Part shown: piece after piece, positions 17,659 through 26,725 of the stretch | How positions within the stretch are numbered: the first letter of the stretch is position 1 | How the letters are laid out: each line of letters begins with the position of its first letter | Origin: an uncultured Hyphomicrobiales bacterium | GTDB taxonomy: Bacteria; Pseudomonadota; Alphaproteobacteria; Rhizobiales; Beijerinckiaceae | Assembly (NCBI GenBank): GCA_903861645.1 | Contig: CAIOVE010000066.1 | Coordinates: forward strand, 81,068-145,067 | Reading direction: 5' to 3' | DNA length: 64,000 nucleotides | Position numbers and translations under genes: made by a program | Notes under the pieces: generated by a model | Databases searched by the model: none | Told to the model about the DNA's origin: nothing | The model's input: the letters and a program-made list of their open reading frames with translations, nothing else

Positions 17659-18225
17659 ATGACCTTGATGACGCACGACCATGCCCTGACCGACGCCGCC
17701 GCGATCATGATCCGCGACGAGCGCGCGACAGACGTCGCCGCGCGCGAGCGATTGCTCGACGCCGCCTTCGGCCCCGGCCGCCGTCGCAAGACCAGCGAGC
17801 GGCTGCGCGAGGGCCGCGCCCCCGCGCGCGGATTGTCGCTTGTCGCGATGGATGGCGACCGCCTCGTTGGCACGATTCGCCTTTGGCATGTCGACGCTGG
17901 CGGCGCGCCCGCGCTGTTGCTCGGTCCGCTCGCGGTCGACGCGTCCCATCGCTCGCTCGGCCTTGGCGCGCGGCTGATCGGCGAGGCGTTGTTTCGCGCC
18001 GCGCGCGATGGCCATCGCGCCGTGCTGCTCGTCGGCGACGCGGCCTATTACGAGCGCTTCGGCTTCAGCCGCCACGGCGCGCGCGACCTCGCCCTGCCCG
18101 GCCCGGTCGACATTGAGCGCTTCCTCGCGCTTGAATTCGTGGCGGGCGCGCTCGACGGCGCGCGCGGCAGGGTCGTCGCGACCGGAACGCCGCTCGCCGC
18201 GCGGGATCGCAAGCGCGCGGCGTGA
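17659..18225 (+). CDS. GNAT family N-acetyltransferase
   Basis: 188-residue YhbS-like acetyltransferase. The acetyl-CoA loop is LGPLAVDASHRSLGLGARLIGEAL, with R/Q-x-x-G-x-G/A relaxed to SLGLGA. It is followed by VLLVGDAAYYERFGFSR, the beta-6 signature. The acceptor is unknown; because it directly follows ornithine decarboxylase, a polyamine is a reasonable guess but unproven. The ATG at 17659 with GGAGG 8 bases upstream was preferred over the TTG extension to 17623. It is convergent with the Rieske oxygenase gene, 15 bases away. Confidence 0.82.
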   Translation: MTLMTHDHALTDAAAIMIRDERATDVAARERLLDAAFGPGRRRKTSERLREGRAPARGLSLVAMDGDRLVGTIRLWHVDAGGAPALLLGPLAVDASHRSLGLGARLIGEALFRAARDGHRAVLLVGDAAYYERFGFSRHGARDLALPGPVDIERFLALEFVAGALDGARGRVVATGTPLAARDRKRAA

Positions 18226-18240
18226 ATGCCGAAATGGCGG

Positions 18241-19512
18241 CTACTCGGCCGCCTGTTCGCGGAAGGTTTCGACCGCGTTGAGCTCGGTCCAGTTCATCGC
18301 GGTCGGGATCGTCGTCGCGATGGCGCGGATATTGGGATATTGCTCGCGCGCGATATTCCACGGCGCGGGCTTGCCGGCCTCGAAATCCCTGACCGCGTCG
18401 AGCAACATGCGACGCACCTGCACGAGGATGACATCGGCGCGCCCGAGTTGCTCGCCCGAGCGATCGACCAACGCGCCCATCGATTCCTGAATGATGAAAT
18501 CCTCGAAGGGCACCGAACGCGGAAAGCCGCTGAAATGGCGATCCATCGATCCGCGGTCCTGATGCCAGAGGTTTTCAGGCCCGCCGAGATTGGACGCGAA
18601 GTTATCGGGGTCGCCGCTGCTGCCCGCGAACAAGAGCTCGATCGTTTCCGGCGTCAGGGGCTTTTGCGTGTCGTACATGATGTACCATTCGGCGTCCCAT
18701 TCATCGTCGACGGGCACCGTCGCGCGGCCCGAGCAGGGCTCGTCGACCGCGTGCGGAATAAAGGTGAAGAACGGCAGCACGAGTTCGCGAATGCGTGCGT
18801 AGGTCTTGCCATCGCCGAGATCGCGCAGCGCGCCCTCGCGCAGGCCATAGTTGGTGACATGCATTTCCGTGCGCGGCGCCTTGTGCGCGGCGGCGAGGCC
18901 GAGATCGCGCGCGCTGATGGCGGTCGGCTTGCCCGCGTTCAGGAACCCGCTGTGCAGGATGCCGACATGCGACGCGTCGATATGCGCCTCGAGGCCTTGC
19001 AGCCAGTTGTAATGCACGAGCGCGCGCCGCGCGCACACATGACTGTCGGGCAGGTTGTTGAATTCGAATTCGGGGAACGGCGGCGGCTCGGCTTGCTTGC
19101 CGAGATACACCCACACCATGCCGCCCGCCTCGCGCGCGGGAAAATGACCGACCTTCAGCCGCGCGGCGAAGGCGTCGCGGGTATCGGCGGGCTCGGCCGG
19201 ACATTCGACGACCTTGCCATCGACGCTCAGTTTCCATCCATGGAAAATGCAGCGAAGGCCGTTGTGTTCATTGCGCGCCAGCGCCATCGACGCGCCACGA
19301 TGCGGGCAGGCCTCGTAAATAAAACCGACGCGGCCATCCGTGCCGCGCCAGGCGACGAAGTTCTCGCCGACGAGACGCACGCGTTGCGGCGCGCCATCCG
19401 CGACGAGCGAGGCGGAGCGGCACGCCGGCATCCAGTATTCCCTGAGCATGCGCCCCATGGGCGCGCGCGGTCCGACGCGGGTGAGAAGTTCGTTGTCCTC
19501 GACCTTCAGCAT
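18241..19512 (-). CDS. Rieske aromatic ring-hydroxylating dioxygenase, large subunit (phthalate-dioxygenase-like)
   Basis: 423-residue oxygenase. The Rieske 2Fe-2S ligands are C69, H71, C88 and H91 (ACPHRGAS...CIFHGWK). The mononuclear iron histidines are H181 and H186 in HIDASHVGILH. The opening MLKVEDNELLTRVGPRAPMGRML matches phthalate 4,5-dioxygenase-type single-component alpha subunits. No reductase gene is adjacent, so electrons must come from elsewhere. The ATG at 19512 has GGAGGAAACC upstream. It is divergent from a Tat-exported binding-protein gene that might bring in the substrate, an inference from position only. Confidence 0.87.
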   Translation of the reverse strand: MLKVEDNELLTRVGPRAPMGRMLREYWMPACRSASLVADGAPQRVRLVGENFVAWRGTDGRVGFIYEACPHRGASMALARNEHNGLRCIFHGWKLSVDGKVVECPAEPADTRDAFAARLKVGHFPAREAGGMVWVYLGKQAEPPPFPEFEFNNLPDSHVCARRALVHYNWLQGLEAHIDASHVGILHSGFLNAGKPTAISARDLGLAAAHKAPRTEMHVTNYGLREGALRDLGDGKTYARIRELVLPFFTFIPHAVDEPCSGRATVPVDDEWDAEWYIMYDTQKPLTPETIELLFAGSSGDPDNFASNLGGPENLWHQDRGSMDRHFSGFPRSVPFEDFIIQESMGALVDRSGEQLGRADVILVQVRRMLLDAVRDFEAGKPAPWNIAREQYPNIRAIATTIPTAMNWTELNAVETFREQAAE

Positions 19513-19687
19513 GGTTTCCTCCGGGTGCGCGGCCGGCGTTGCCCCGGCTCGCGATCTCGCGATCTCGCGATCACGATAATCAACTTCGCGCCGGTTTGCA
19601 TCTGGATTTCCCCCGCGCGGGGACGCTTGTCGCGCCCGGCGGGCTCGCCTAGTCTCGCCGCAACAAAACGATGGGGAGGAACGCGCG

Positions 19688-20725
19688 ATGGTTCTCACGC
19701 GGAGAAACTTGCTGACCGGCGCGACAGGCGCTGTCGCGACGGCGGCGATGGGCGGCGGGGTTCGCGCGGCAGATGGGCCGGAATGGACTCCGGTGATCGA
19801 GGCCGCGCGCAAGGAGGGCGCGCTCGTGCTTTCCACCGGACTGGAAAGCCCGGTCATGCGCGTGATCTTCAGGAATTTCGAGGCGAAATACGGCGTTCGC
19901 GTCGACTCGCTGGTCGGAAGGCCGTCGGAGGTGCGCGAACGCATCCGCGTGGCGAAGGTGGCCGGTCGCCAGCAGGTCGACGTCGTCTTCGGGTCGGAGG
20001 CGCTGACGAACATTCGCTACAACGAGGACAAGACAGTCGCCGAAATTGATCCGATCCTGCAAGCCGATCTCGCCCGCACGACGCTCAAAAGCGCGACGCC
20101 CTTCCTGCCGCAGATCACGATCACCTATGGCCTGCTGGTGAACACCGCGATGGTGAAGCCGGAGGACATGCCGCGCGGCTTTTTCGATCTGCTCGACCCC
20201 AAATGGAAGGGGCGCATCCTCATCGACGACCCGCGCACCAATGGTCCCGGCCACATCTTCTTCATCGGCACGCGCGTGCTGGGCGAGGCGCGTCACGCCG
20301 AGCTGCACAAGGGTCTAGCGGCGCAAAATCCTACCTTCGTCGTCGGCACGCAGGAAGCCGCGCGCAAGGTGGTGCGCGGCGAATATCCGGTGCTCGTCGC
20401 CTTCACCCTGCCCGACATCACCGCCCTGCCCGGCCTGCCGGTCAAGCCCATCGCGCCCGTCGAGGGCTGCCCCTACGTGCCCTATGGCAGTTCGGTCGTC
20501 ATGGACGCGCCGCATCCCAACGCCGCGCGGCTGTTCTGCCATTACAACTCGTCGGACGAGGCCCTGCTGGAATATGCAAAGGCTGGCTTTGGCGTCGGCG
20601 TTCATTCGGTGGTCGAGGCGACCCCACCCGCCGTCCGGCCATTGATCGAGGTGAAGCTGCTGGGCACGACCGACCCCAAGGGGCAGGACGAGGCGCTGCG
20701 CGCCGCGCGGACAATCTACGGCTGA
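19688..20725 (+). CDS. Tat-exported ABC substrate-binding protein (family 1)
   Basis: 345 residues. The twin-arginine signal TRRNLLTGATGAVATAAMGG (residues 4-23) is followed by a mature domain starting EWTPVIEAARKEGALVLSTGLE, the iron/thiamine/family-1 binding-protein pattern. The start has GGGGAGGAACG upstream. No permease or ATPase is next to it. It lies divergent from the Rieske oxygenase, with homospermidine synthase 167 bases downstream. It shares the AAKAEGTLTVYS-like opening with the orphan gene at 2074, so the two are probably paralogues. The ligand is unknown. Confidence 0.82.
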   Translation: MVLTRRNLLTGATGAVATAAMGGGVRAADGPEWTPVIEAARKEGALVLSTGLESPVMRVIFRNFEAKYGVRVDSLVGRPSEVRERIRVAKVAGRQQVDVVFGSEALTNIRYNEDKTVAEIDPILQADLARTTLKSATPFLPQITITYGLLVNTAMVKPEDMPRGFFDLLDPKWKGRILIDDPRTNGPGHIFFIGTRVLGEARHAELHKGLAAQNPTFVVGTQEAARKVVRGEYPVLVAFTLPDITALPGLPVKPIAPVEGCPYVPYGSSVVMDAPHPNAARLFCHYNSSDEALLEYAKAGFGVGVHSVVEATPPAVRPLIEVKLLGTTDPKGQDEALRAARTIYG

Positions 20726-20892
20726 GACCGCGCGACGCCTCGGCGTATGACGCCACGATGACGACGATGATCGGGAAAACGCGGCCGGCGCGGGGGTTTT
20801 CGCGCCGCGAAGGTTGACCGGAGGGGCGCGCTTTCCCATAAGACGCGCAACCTTTTGGCCCCTCGGGGCGCAGTTGTCGCGGAGTAGCCGAC

Positions 20893-22326
20893 ATGACCAC
20901 CTGGCCCGTTCACGCCGAAATCACCGGCCCGATCGTGATGATCGGCTTTGGCTCCATCGGCAAGGGCACGCTGCCGCTCATCGAGCGTCATTTCAAGTTC
21001 GACAAGTCGCGTTTCGTCATCATCGATCCCAACGACTCCGGCCGCGAGATCGCCGATCGCCACGGCGTTTCCTTCCTGCCGATGGCGATCACCCGCGAGA
21101 ACTATCGCGAAATCCTGCGCCCGCATCTCACGCGCGGCGGCGGGCAGGGATTCTGCGTCAACCTGTCGGTCGACACGTCGTCGCTGGCGATCATGGAATT
21201 CTGCCGCGAGATCGGCGCGCTTTACATCGACACCGTGGTCGAACCCTGGCCCGGCTTCTACTTCGACAAGTCGGCGGGACCGGAAGCGCGCACCAACTAC
21301 GCGTTGCGCGAAACCGTGCTCGAGGCGCGCCGCAAAAACCCCGGCGGCTCGACCGCCGTGTCCTGCTGCGGCGCCAATCCCGGCATGGTCTCGTGGTTCG
21401 TCAAGCAAGGCCTTCTCAACCTCGCCGCCGACATGGGCGACAAGGGCGCCGAGCCCAAATCGCGCGCCGAATGGGGCGCGCTTGCCCAGCGTCTCGGCGT
21501 CAAGGGCGTCCACATCGCCGAACGCGACACGCAACGGGCCAAACACCCCAAGCCGCAAGGTGTGTTCGTCAATACATGGTCGGTCGAGGGTTTCGTTTCC
21601 GAGGGCATGCAGCCGGCGGAACTCGGCTGGGGCACGCACGAGAAGTGGCTGCCCGCCAACGCCAGCCAGCACAAGGCGGGCTGCGGCGCGGCGATCTTCC
21701 TCCAGCAGCCAGGCGCCAACACGCGCGTGCGCTCGTGGACGCCGACGGCGCAAGCGCAATACGGCTTTCTGGTGACGCACAACGAGTCGATCTCGATCGC
21801 CGATTACTTCACCGTGCGCGACGCCGACGGCAAGGCCGTCTATCGCCCGACCTGTCACTACGCCTATCACCCCGCCAACGACGCCGTGTTGTCGCTGCAC
21901 GAAATGTTTGGTCAGGGCGGCCGCGTGCAGGACAAGCACCACATCCTCGACGAACATGAAATCGTCGACGGCATCGACGAGCTCGGCGTGCTGCTCTACG
22001 GCCATGGCAAGAACGCCTACTGGTACGGCTCGCAACTGTCGGTGGAGGAAACCCGCCGCATCGCGCCCTATCAGAACGCCACCGGCATGCAGGTGACGTC
22101 GGCCGTTCTCGCCGGCATGGTCTGGGCGCTGGAAAACCCGAAGGCCGGCATCGTCGAGGCGGATGAGCTCGACTTCCGCCGCTGCCTCGAGGTGCAGACG
22201 CCCTATCTCGGCCCCGTCGTCGGCGTTTACACCGACTGGACGCCGTTGACCGACCGTCCCGGTTTCTTCCCCGAGGACATCGACGAGAGCGACCCCTGGC
22301 AATTCCGCAACGTGCTGGTGAGGTAG
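20893..22326 (+). CDS. hss: Homospermidine synthase
   Basis: 477-residue NAD-dependent enzyme that joins two putrescines (or putrescine and spermidine) into sym-homospermidine, a major polyamine of many Rhizobiales. The NAD loop GFGSIGKG is at residues 18-25. Further family blocks are FVIIDPNDSGREIA, VVEPWPGFYFD, AVSCCGANPGMVSWFVKQ and DYFTVRDADGKAVYRPTCHYAYHP. The start has GGAGTAG upstream. It completes the route from the ornithine decarboxylase at 16407, although two unrelated genes lie between them. Confidence 0.96.
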   Translation: MTTWPVHAEITGPIVMIGFGSIGKGTLPLIERHFKFDKSRFVIIDPNDSGREIADRHGVSFLPMAITRENYREILRPHLTRGGGQGFCVNLSVDTSSLAIMEFCREIGALYIDTVVEPWPGFYFDKSAGPEARTNYALRETVLEARRKNPGGSTAVSCCGANPGMVSWFVKQGLLNLAADMGDKGAEPKSRAEWGALAQRLGVKGVHIAERDTQRAKHPKPQGVFVNTWSVEGFVSEGMQPAELGWGTHEKWLPANASQHKAGCGAAIFLQQPGANTRVRSWTPTAQAQYGFLVTHNESISIADYFTVRDADGKAVYRPTCHYAYHPANDAVLSLHEMFGQGGRVQDKHHILDEHEIVDGIDELGVLLYGHGKNAYWYGSQLSVEETRRIAPYQNATGMQVTSAVLAGMVWALENPKAGIVEADELDFRRCLEVQTPYLGPVVGVYTDWTPLTDRPGFFPEDIDESDPWQFRNVLVR

Positions 22327-22396
22327 ACTTCCCGGCGCTTGCCCGCGGCCGCGGAACGCGACATCATGCCCCAAATAAACGATGGGGGAGGATGCC

Positions 22397-23512
22397 ATGC
22401 TTCTGAACAGCCGGGATTGCGTCTGTTGTCCGCCTTTGTCGCCCGCGGGATCGGCGCGCGCCTCGCGCCGTTCGTTCATCGCCGGCGCCATGGCCTGCGC
22501 CGCGGCGACGCCGACGAAGGTCTTTGCGCAAGCCAGGGCGCCCGCGCCGGGCGCCGGCAAGGTGAAGCCGCGCCGCATCGACCTGCATCATCATTTCCTG
22601 CCGCCGAAATACATGGCGGAGGAACACGAACGCCTCAACATGACGCATGGCAACCTGTCGTCGAACGCGCTTCTGTCGTGGTCGCCGCAACAGACGCTTG
22701 AAGTCATGGACGAAGCCGGCATCGAAGTCGGCATGGCCTCGATCTCGACGCCGGGCGTGTGGTTCGGCGACGTCGCCGCCGGCCGACGCCTCGCGCGCTA
22801 CTGGAATGATTACGCCGCCGAGCAGATCAAGACATACCCCGGCCGTTTCGGCCTGTTCGCCACCCTGCCGCTGCCCGATATCGAAGGCTCGCTGAAGGAG
22901 ATCGAATACGCGCTCGACGTGCTGAAGGCCGACGGCATTGGCCTTCTGACGACGTACGACGGCAAATATCCCGGCGACCCGGCGTTCAGGCCCGTGTTCG
23001 AGGAACTGAACCGCCGCAAGGCCGTGGTGTTTTTTCATCCCACGGTTGCGGCCTGCTGCGGCTCCATCCTGCCCGGCATCATCCCGCAGGCGGTGGAATA
23101 TCCCTTCGACTCCACGCGCGCCATCGTCAGCCTGCTGTCGAGCGGCACGATTTCGCGGCTCACGGACATCAAATGGGTGTTCTCGCATGGCGGCGGCGCG
23201 ACGCCGATGCTGGCGGGGCGCATGGCCGAAACGCTCGGCACGAACAAGACCTTCGCGCCGCTGTTCCCCAATGGCGTCGCCGCCGAGCTGCGCAAGTTCC
23301 ACTACGACACCGCGAGCGCGGTTTCCAAGGGATCGCTGACCGCGCTTCTTGAAATGGTTCCCGCCAGTCAGGTGATGTTCGGCTCCGACGCGCCCTTCGT
23401 GAAGGCGCATGAAGGCGTCGAGGGCCTCAATCGCTTCGCGCTGAGCGAGGCGGACCGCGACGCCATCGAACGCGGCAACGCCCTCAAGCTGCTGCCGCGC
23501 CTGAGCGCCTGA
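22397..23512 (+). CDS. Tat-exported amidohydrolase family protein (ACMSD-like)
   Basis: 371 residues with a twin-arginine-type signal [18 protein letters not shown] (about residues 22-39). A metal-dependent TIM-barrel hydrolase of the aminocarboxymuconate-semialdehyde decarboxylase-like branch follows. The metal motif DLHHHFLPP has histidines 64-66, WVFSHGGG supplies a later histidine, and MFGSDAPF the catalytic aspartate. Most relatives are cytoplasmic, so an exported form is noteworthy. The ATG at 22397 has GGGGGAGG upstream and is preferred to 22382. It precedes a binding-protein gene by 26 bases in the same direction, suggesting a joint extracytoplasmic pathway. Confidence 0.8.
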   Translation: MLLNSRDCVCCPPLSPAGSARASRRSFIAGAMACAAATPTKVFAQARAPAPGAGKVKPRRIDLHHHFLPPKYMAEEHERLNMTHGNLSSNALLSWSPQQTLEVMDEAGIEVGMASISTPGVWFGDVAAGRRLARYWNDYAAEQIKTYPGRFGLFATLPLPDIEGSLKEIEYALDVLKADGIGLLTTYDGKYPGDPAFRPVFEELNRRKAVVFFHPTVAACCGSILPGIIPQAVEYPFDSTRAIVSLLSSGTISRLTDIKWVFSHGGGATPMLAGRMAETLGTNKTFAPLFPNGVAAELRKFHYDTASAVSKGSLTALLEMVPASQVMFGSDAPFVKAHEGVEGLNRFALSEADRDAIERGNALKLLPRLSA

Positions 23513-23538
23513 ACGAGCATCGATCGGGGAGATTCGCC

Positions 23539-24552
23539 ATGCAGCCTTTATCCCGCCGGGCCTTTCTGTCGGCGACGGGCGCCGTCGCCCTTTCCGCGCC
23601 CGCGCGCGCGCAGGCGACGCGTTGGCGCGCCCGCATCGGCGTGCTGCAAACAACCGGCGCGGGGCCGATGTATATCGCCGCGGTCAAGGGACACTTCGCG
23701 CGCGAGGGCATCGACGCTGAGATTGTCGCCTTCGACACGGCGCAGCCGCTCGCCGTGTCCATCGCCGCCGGCGATCTTGATTTCGGCGCGACGAGCTTCT
23801 CGTCCGGCTTCTTCAATCTGGCGTCGCAGGACGTCGTTCGCATCATCGCCGCGCAGGGCCGCGATCAGGCGGGTTTTCCCAACAACGGCCTCGTCGTCAC
23901 CAACACGGCCTGGGAAAAGGGCCTGCGCGATTTCCGCGACATCAAGGGCCGCTCGGTCGGCGTTCCCACGCTGGGCTCGGCGCCGCATTACTGCGTTGGA
24001 TTGCTCGCGCAAAAATACGGCTACAAGCTCGCCGATCTCGACGTGCAATTCCTCAAGGGCACCCCGAACATCCTTGCGGCTATTTCCTCCGACCGGCTCG
24101 ACTCCGCCATCATGCCCTCGACCTACGCCCTGTCGCTGGTGCGCGAGAACCGCGCGCGGCTGATCGGATGGATTGGCGACGTCACGCCCTGGCAACTCGG
24201 CGCGGCCTACACCTCGAAGGAACACGCCGACGCCCGGCCCGATCTCGTCAACGGGTTCCTGCGCGGTTACCGGGCCGGCATGCGCGAGTACGCGGACGCC
24301 TTCATCTCGCCGGAGGGCAAACGCGTGGATGGCGCGACGGCCGAGTCCACGCTCGCGCTCATGTCGAAATCCCTCGACCAGCCCGCCGCCCTTCTGCGGC
24401 AGGGGATCACCTATGTCGACCGGGAAGCGCGGCTCGACGGGCCCGACGTGCGCCGGCAGGTCGCCTGGCACCGGGCGCAGGGGCTGATCGAGCGGGACGT
24501 CGACGTCGACGCCCTCCTCGACCAGCGTTATGTGAAGCTGTTGCCCGTTTAG
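23539..24552 (+). CDS. ABC transporter substrate-binding protein, NMT1/NitT-TauT type
   Basis: 337 residues. Signal sequence SRRAFLSATGAVALSAPARA (about residues 5-24) is Tat-like. The mature protein has GVLQTTGAGPMYIAAVKGHFAREG, the typical opening of nitrate/taurine/thiamine-precursor binding proteins. It lies 26 bases after the exported amidohydrolase gene and probably shares its mRNA. No permease or ATPase gene is adjacent. The ligand is unknown; a product or substrate of the amidohydrolase is a guess. Confidence 0.8.
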   Translation: MQPLSRRAFLSATGAVALSAPARAQATRWRARIGVLQTTGAGPMYIAAVKGHFAREGIDAEIVAFDTAQPLAVSIAAGDLDFGATSFSSGFFNLASQDVVRIIAAQGRDQAGFPNNGLVVTNTAWEKGLRDFRDIKGRSVGVPTLGSAPHYCVGLLAQKYGYKLADLDVQFLKGTPNILAAISSDRLDSAIMPSTYALSLVRENRARLIGWIGDVTPWQLGAAYTSKEHADARPDLVNGFLRGYRAGMREYADAFISPEGKRVDGATAESTLALMSKSLDQPAALLRQGITYVDREARLDGPDVRRQVAWHRAQGLIERDVDVDALLDQRYVKLLPV

Positions 24553-24663
24553 GCGGTCGGGGGGCCTCGACATCCCCGCCCACTTGGTCTATTAGCCGCG
24601 CCTCAACTGAAAACAGCGTCGCGAAACGCTCGCCCGATGGGCGAAACAGCAAGGATTGAGACA

Positions 24664-25086
24664 GTGGTTGATATTATCAAGGAAATCGACGAAGCGCAGA
24701 TGAAGGCGCTGAATCCGACGATCCCGACCTTCGCCCCCGGCGACACGGTGATCGTCAACGTCAAGGTCAAGGAAGGCGATCGTTCGCGCGTCCAGGCCTA
24801 TGAAGGCGTCTGCATCGCCCGCAACGGCGGCGGCATCAACGAGAACTTCACGGTCCGCAAGATTTCCTACGGCGAAGGCGTCGAGCGCGTTTTCCCGATC
24901 TTCTCCCCCATGATCGACTCGATCAAGGTCGTCCGTCGCGGCAAGGTGCGGCGCGCCAAGCTCTATTATCTGCGCGATCGTCGCGGCAAGTCGGCCCGCA
25001 TCGCCGAGAAGCAGGACACCGCCGCCGAGCGCGCCGAGAAGCAGGCGGCCAAGGCGAGCGCCAAGGCCGCCGCCAAGAAGGCCTGA
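24664..25086 (+). CDS. rplS: Large ribosomal subunit protein bL19
   Basis: Ribosomal protein L19, at the 30S-50S interface. The family blocks are [45 protein letters not shown] and [15 protein letters not shown] basic alanine/lysine-rich tail, common in alphaproteobacteria, follows. I chose the GTG at 24664 because AAGGA lies 8 bases upstream and the protein then opens [10 protein letters not shown] like other L19 proteins; an ATG at 24637 would add nine residues. It is unlinked here from rpsP, rimM and trmD, which often precede it. Confidence 0.95.
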   Translation: MVDIIKEIDEAQMKALNPTIPTFAPGDTVIVNVKVKEGDRSRVQAYEGVCIARNGGGINENFTVRKISYGEGVERVFPIFSPMIDSIKVVRRGKVRRAKLYYLRDRRGKSARIAEKQDTAAERAEKQAAKASAKAAAKKA

Positions 25087-25104
25087 GCCAAAGGAATTCA
25101 TCAA

Positions 25105-25130
25105 CGCCTCCCTCGGGAGGCGTTTTTGTT
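25105..25130 (+). terminator. Rho-independent terminator of rplS
   Basis: Stem CGCCTCC / GGAGGCG around a short CTCG-type loop, directly followed by TTTTTGTT, 18 bases after the rplS stop codon. A classic intrinsic terminator. Confidence 0.92.
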
Positions 25131-25144
25131 TGGAGCGGGCGCCC

Positions 25145-25462
25145 ATGTCGACCGGCTTCTCCCTCATCCTGACAACGGCCGCGTCGGACGCGACCGTCGC
25201 GGCGATCACAGATCGCCTGCTTGGCGACCGTCTCGCCGCCTGCGTTCAGACCATGCCGATTTCCAGCGCCTACGTCTGGAAGGGCGTGATCGCCCGCGAC
25301 AACGAAAAGCTACTGCTGATCAAGGCGAAGTCCGCCGACTGGCCCGCCATAGAGGCCGCCATCCGCGCGACGCACGATTACGAAACGCCGGAAATCATTC
25401 GTCTCGACATGGCCGACGCCTCGCGCGCCTATCTCGACTGGATCGTCGATTCCACCCGCTGA
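25145..25462 (+). CDS. cutA: Divalent-cation tolerance protein CutA
   Basis: 105-residue trimeric CutA1 protein. Characteristic segments are LLGDRLAACVQTMPISSAYVWKG and HDYETPEIIRLDMADASRAYLDWI, which match the conserved AACV...Y.W.G and H.YE.PEI motifs. The family binds divalent copper and is linked to metal tolerance, but its mechanism is unclear. The ATG at 25145 is used; a TTG at 25130 lies within the rplS terminator. It sits just after that terminator, so it needs its own promoter or read-through. Confidence 0.93.
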   Translation: MSTGFSLILTTAASDATVAAITDRLLGDRLAACVQTMPISSAYVWKGVIARDNEKLLLIKAKSADWPAIEAAIRATHDYETPEIIRLDMADASRAYLDWIVDSTR

Positions 25463-25565
25463 TCGATGAACCGATCCAGATCAAGGCGATGCTTCGTCCG
25501 GCGCGACATGATGATCGTGGAGGGCGTCGTGGTTGGCGACGTCAAGCAAGCAAGAAGGAAGCATC

Positions 25566-25964
25566 ATGAGCGAGCATTTTCACGCCGTCGTCTGGATCGA
25601 CCATCGCGAGGCGCGCGTGTTCCACTTCAACGCCGAGGACGTCGCCAAGCTGGTGATTCACCCCGACAACAAGCACGTCCACCTGCACCACAAGGCAAAC
25701 GCCATTGGCGCGGGTCACGCGGCCGAGGATCACAAGTTCCTGGCCGCCGTCGCCGAGGCGATCGGCGCCGCGCATGAAGTTCTCGTCACCGGCCCCGGCG
25801 GCGCGAAGACCGAATTGGTCAAGTATATCTCCAAGCACGAGCCCAGGCGGCTGGACACGATCAAGGGCGTTGAATCCTCGGATCATCCAACCGATGGCCA
25901 GATCGTCGCGCACGCCCGCAAGTATTTCGGCGCGATCGATCTCACCACGCCTCAGAAGGCCTGA
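25566..25964 (+). CDS. Small eRF1/host-attachment-like protein of unknown function
   Basis: 132 residues. It opens MSEHFHAVVWIDHREARVFHF and is histidine-rich around residues 36-46 (HPDNKHVHLHHK). A strand-rich core EVLVTGPGGAKTELVKYIS and an end RKYFGAIDL follow. Similar proteins are often named translational machinery protein, because they resemble the middle/C-terminal domain fold of eRF1 and the Rtt105/host-attachment group; no function is shown. The ATG at 25566 has AGAAGGAAG upstream. It is 5 bases from the cytochrome gene that follows, so the two are probably co-transcribed. Confidence 0.65.
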   Translation: MSEHFHAVVWIDHREARVFHFNAEDVAKLVIHPDNKHVHLHHKANAIGAGHAAEDHKFLAAVAEAIGAAHEVLVTGPGGAKTELVKYISKHEPRRLDTIKGVESSDHPTDGQIVAHARKYFGAIDLTTPQKA

Positions 25965-25969
25965 TCGCC

Positions 25970-26308
25970 GTGGGCCCGCTTGGCGTCGCCCGACGCATTG
26001 CGATCATGCTCGCGCTGCTCTGCGGCGCGGCGCCGGCGGCTCTGGCCCAATCGACCGACGCGGGCGACGGACGCAAGCTCGCGCAAACATTCTGTTCGGC
26101 TTGCCATCAGGTCGAGCCGGACACGACCATGCCGAGTCCCAACGCGAATGCGCCGGCCTTCGCGGCCATCGCCGCGACGCCCGGCATGACGGACCTGGCC
26201 ATCCGCGTGTTTCTGCGCTCGCCGCATCCGACCATGCCGAATTTCCTGCTGTCGGAAGCGGAGATCGATGGGGTCATCGCCTATATCGGACGCTTCCGCG
26301 CGAAATAA
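25970..26308 (+). CDS. Small class I c-type cytochrome
   Basis: 112-residue periplasmic electron carrier with a signal peptide ending near ALAQS (residue 28). It has one haem site, CSACH, at residues 42-46, and the probable sixth ligand M89 in HPTMPNF. The C-terminal helix IDGVIAYIGRFR matches small cytochromes of the SoxX/NirC-like sort. A GTG start at 25970 gives a full signal peptide; the ATG at 26006 would truncate it. It lies 5 bases after the eRF1-like gene. Confidence 0.85.
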   Translation: MGPLGVARRIAIMLALLCGAAPAALAQSTDAGDGRKLAQTFCSACHQVEPDTTMPSPNANAPAFAAIAATPGMTDLAIRVFLRSPHPTMPNFLLSEAEIDGVIAYIGRFRAK

Positions 26309-26320
26309 CGATGCGCCGCC

Positions 26321-26725
26321 TCACAACGGCGCGTTCAACATCCAGCGATGACCAAAGGGATCGCGAAAGACCGCGAAGCGCGTGCCCCAGAAGGAGTTCG
26401 TGGGCTGGGATTCGCCCTTGGCGCCCAGCGCGGTCGCGCGAGCGAAGGCGTCGTCGACCTCGGTGGCGGCGGCGAATTCGAGGCTGACCGACATGGTGAC
26501 GGGTTCGCCCGGAATGGGCGAGCGTATCGCGCCGAATTCGGGGAAAGCGTCGGAAATCATCACCGCGCCGCCGTTGATCTCAAGCTCGCAGTGCAGGATG
26601 CGCATGCCGTCGAGGGCGGGCATCAGGGCCTTTTGCCGCGCGCCGAGCGCGCCCACGTAAAAGGCGATGGCGGCGGCCGCGGGCGAGGCGGTTAGATAAG
26701 GCGCCACTTTCGGTCGTTCGCTCAT
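26321..26725 (-). CDS. VOC family (PhnB/glyoxalase-like) protein
   Basis: 134 residues with two beta-alpha-beta-beta-beta modules of the vicinal oxygen chelate fold. Typical PhnB-like segments are VAPYLTASPAAAAIAFYVGALGA and GTRFAVFRDPFGHRWMLNAPL. The family covers glyoxalase, bleomycin-resistance-like and other metal-binding proteins, and the substrate cannot be read from sequence. It is convergent with the cytochrome gene (12-base gap). The longer minus-strand frame upstream is the shadow of leuC. Confidence 0.85.
   Translation of the reverse strand: MSERPKVAPYLTASPAAAAIAFYVGALGARQKALMPALDGMRILHCELEINGGAVMISDAFPEFGAIRSPIPGEPVTMSVSLEFAAATEVDDAFARATALGAKGESQPTNSFWGTRFAVFRDPFGHRWMLNAPL

Noticed and set aside
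18241..20013. Longer start for the Rieske oxygenase
   Set aside because: The added region overlaps the divergent binding-protein gene and has no family similarity; the ATG at 19512 has a strong ribosome site.
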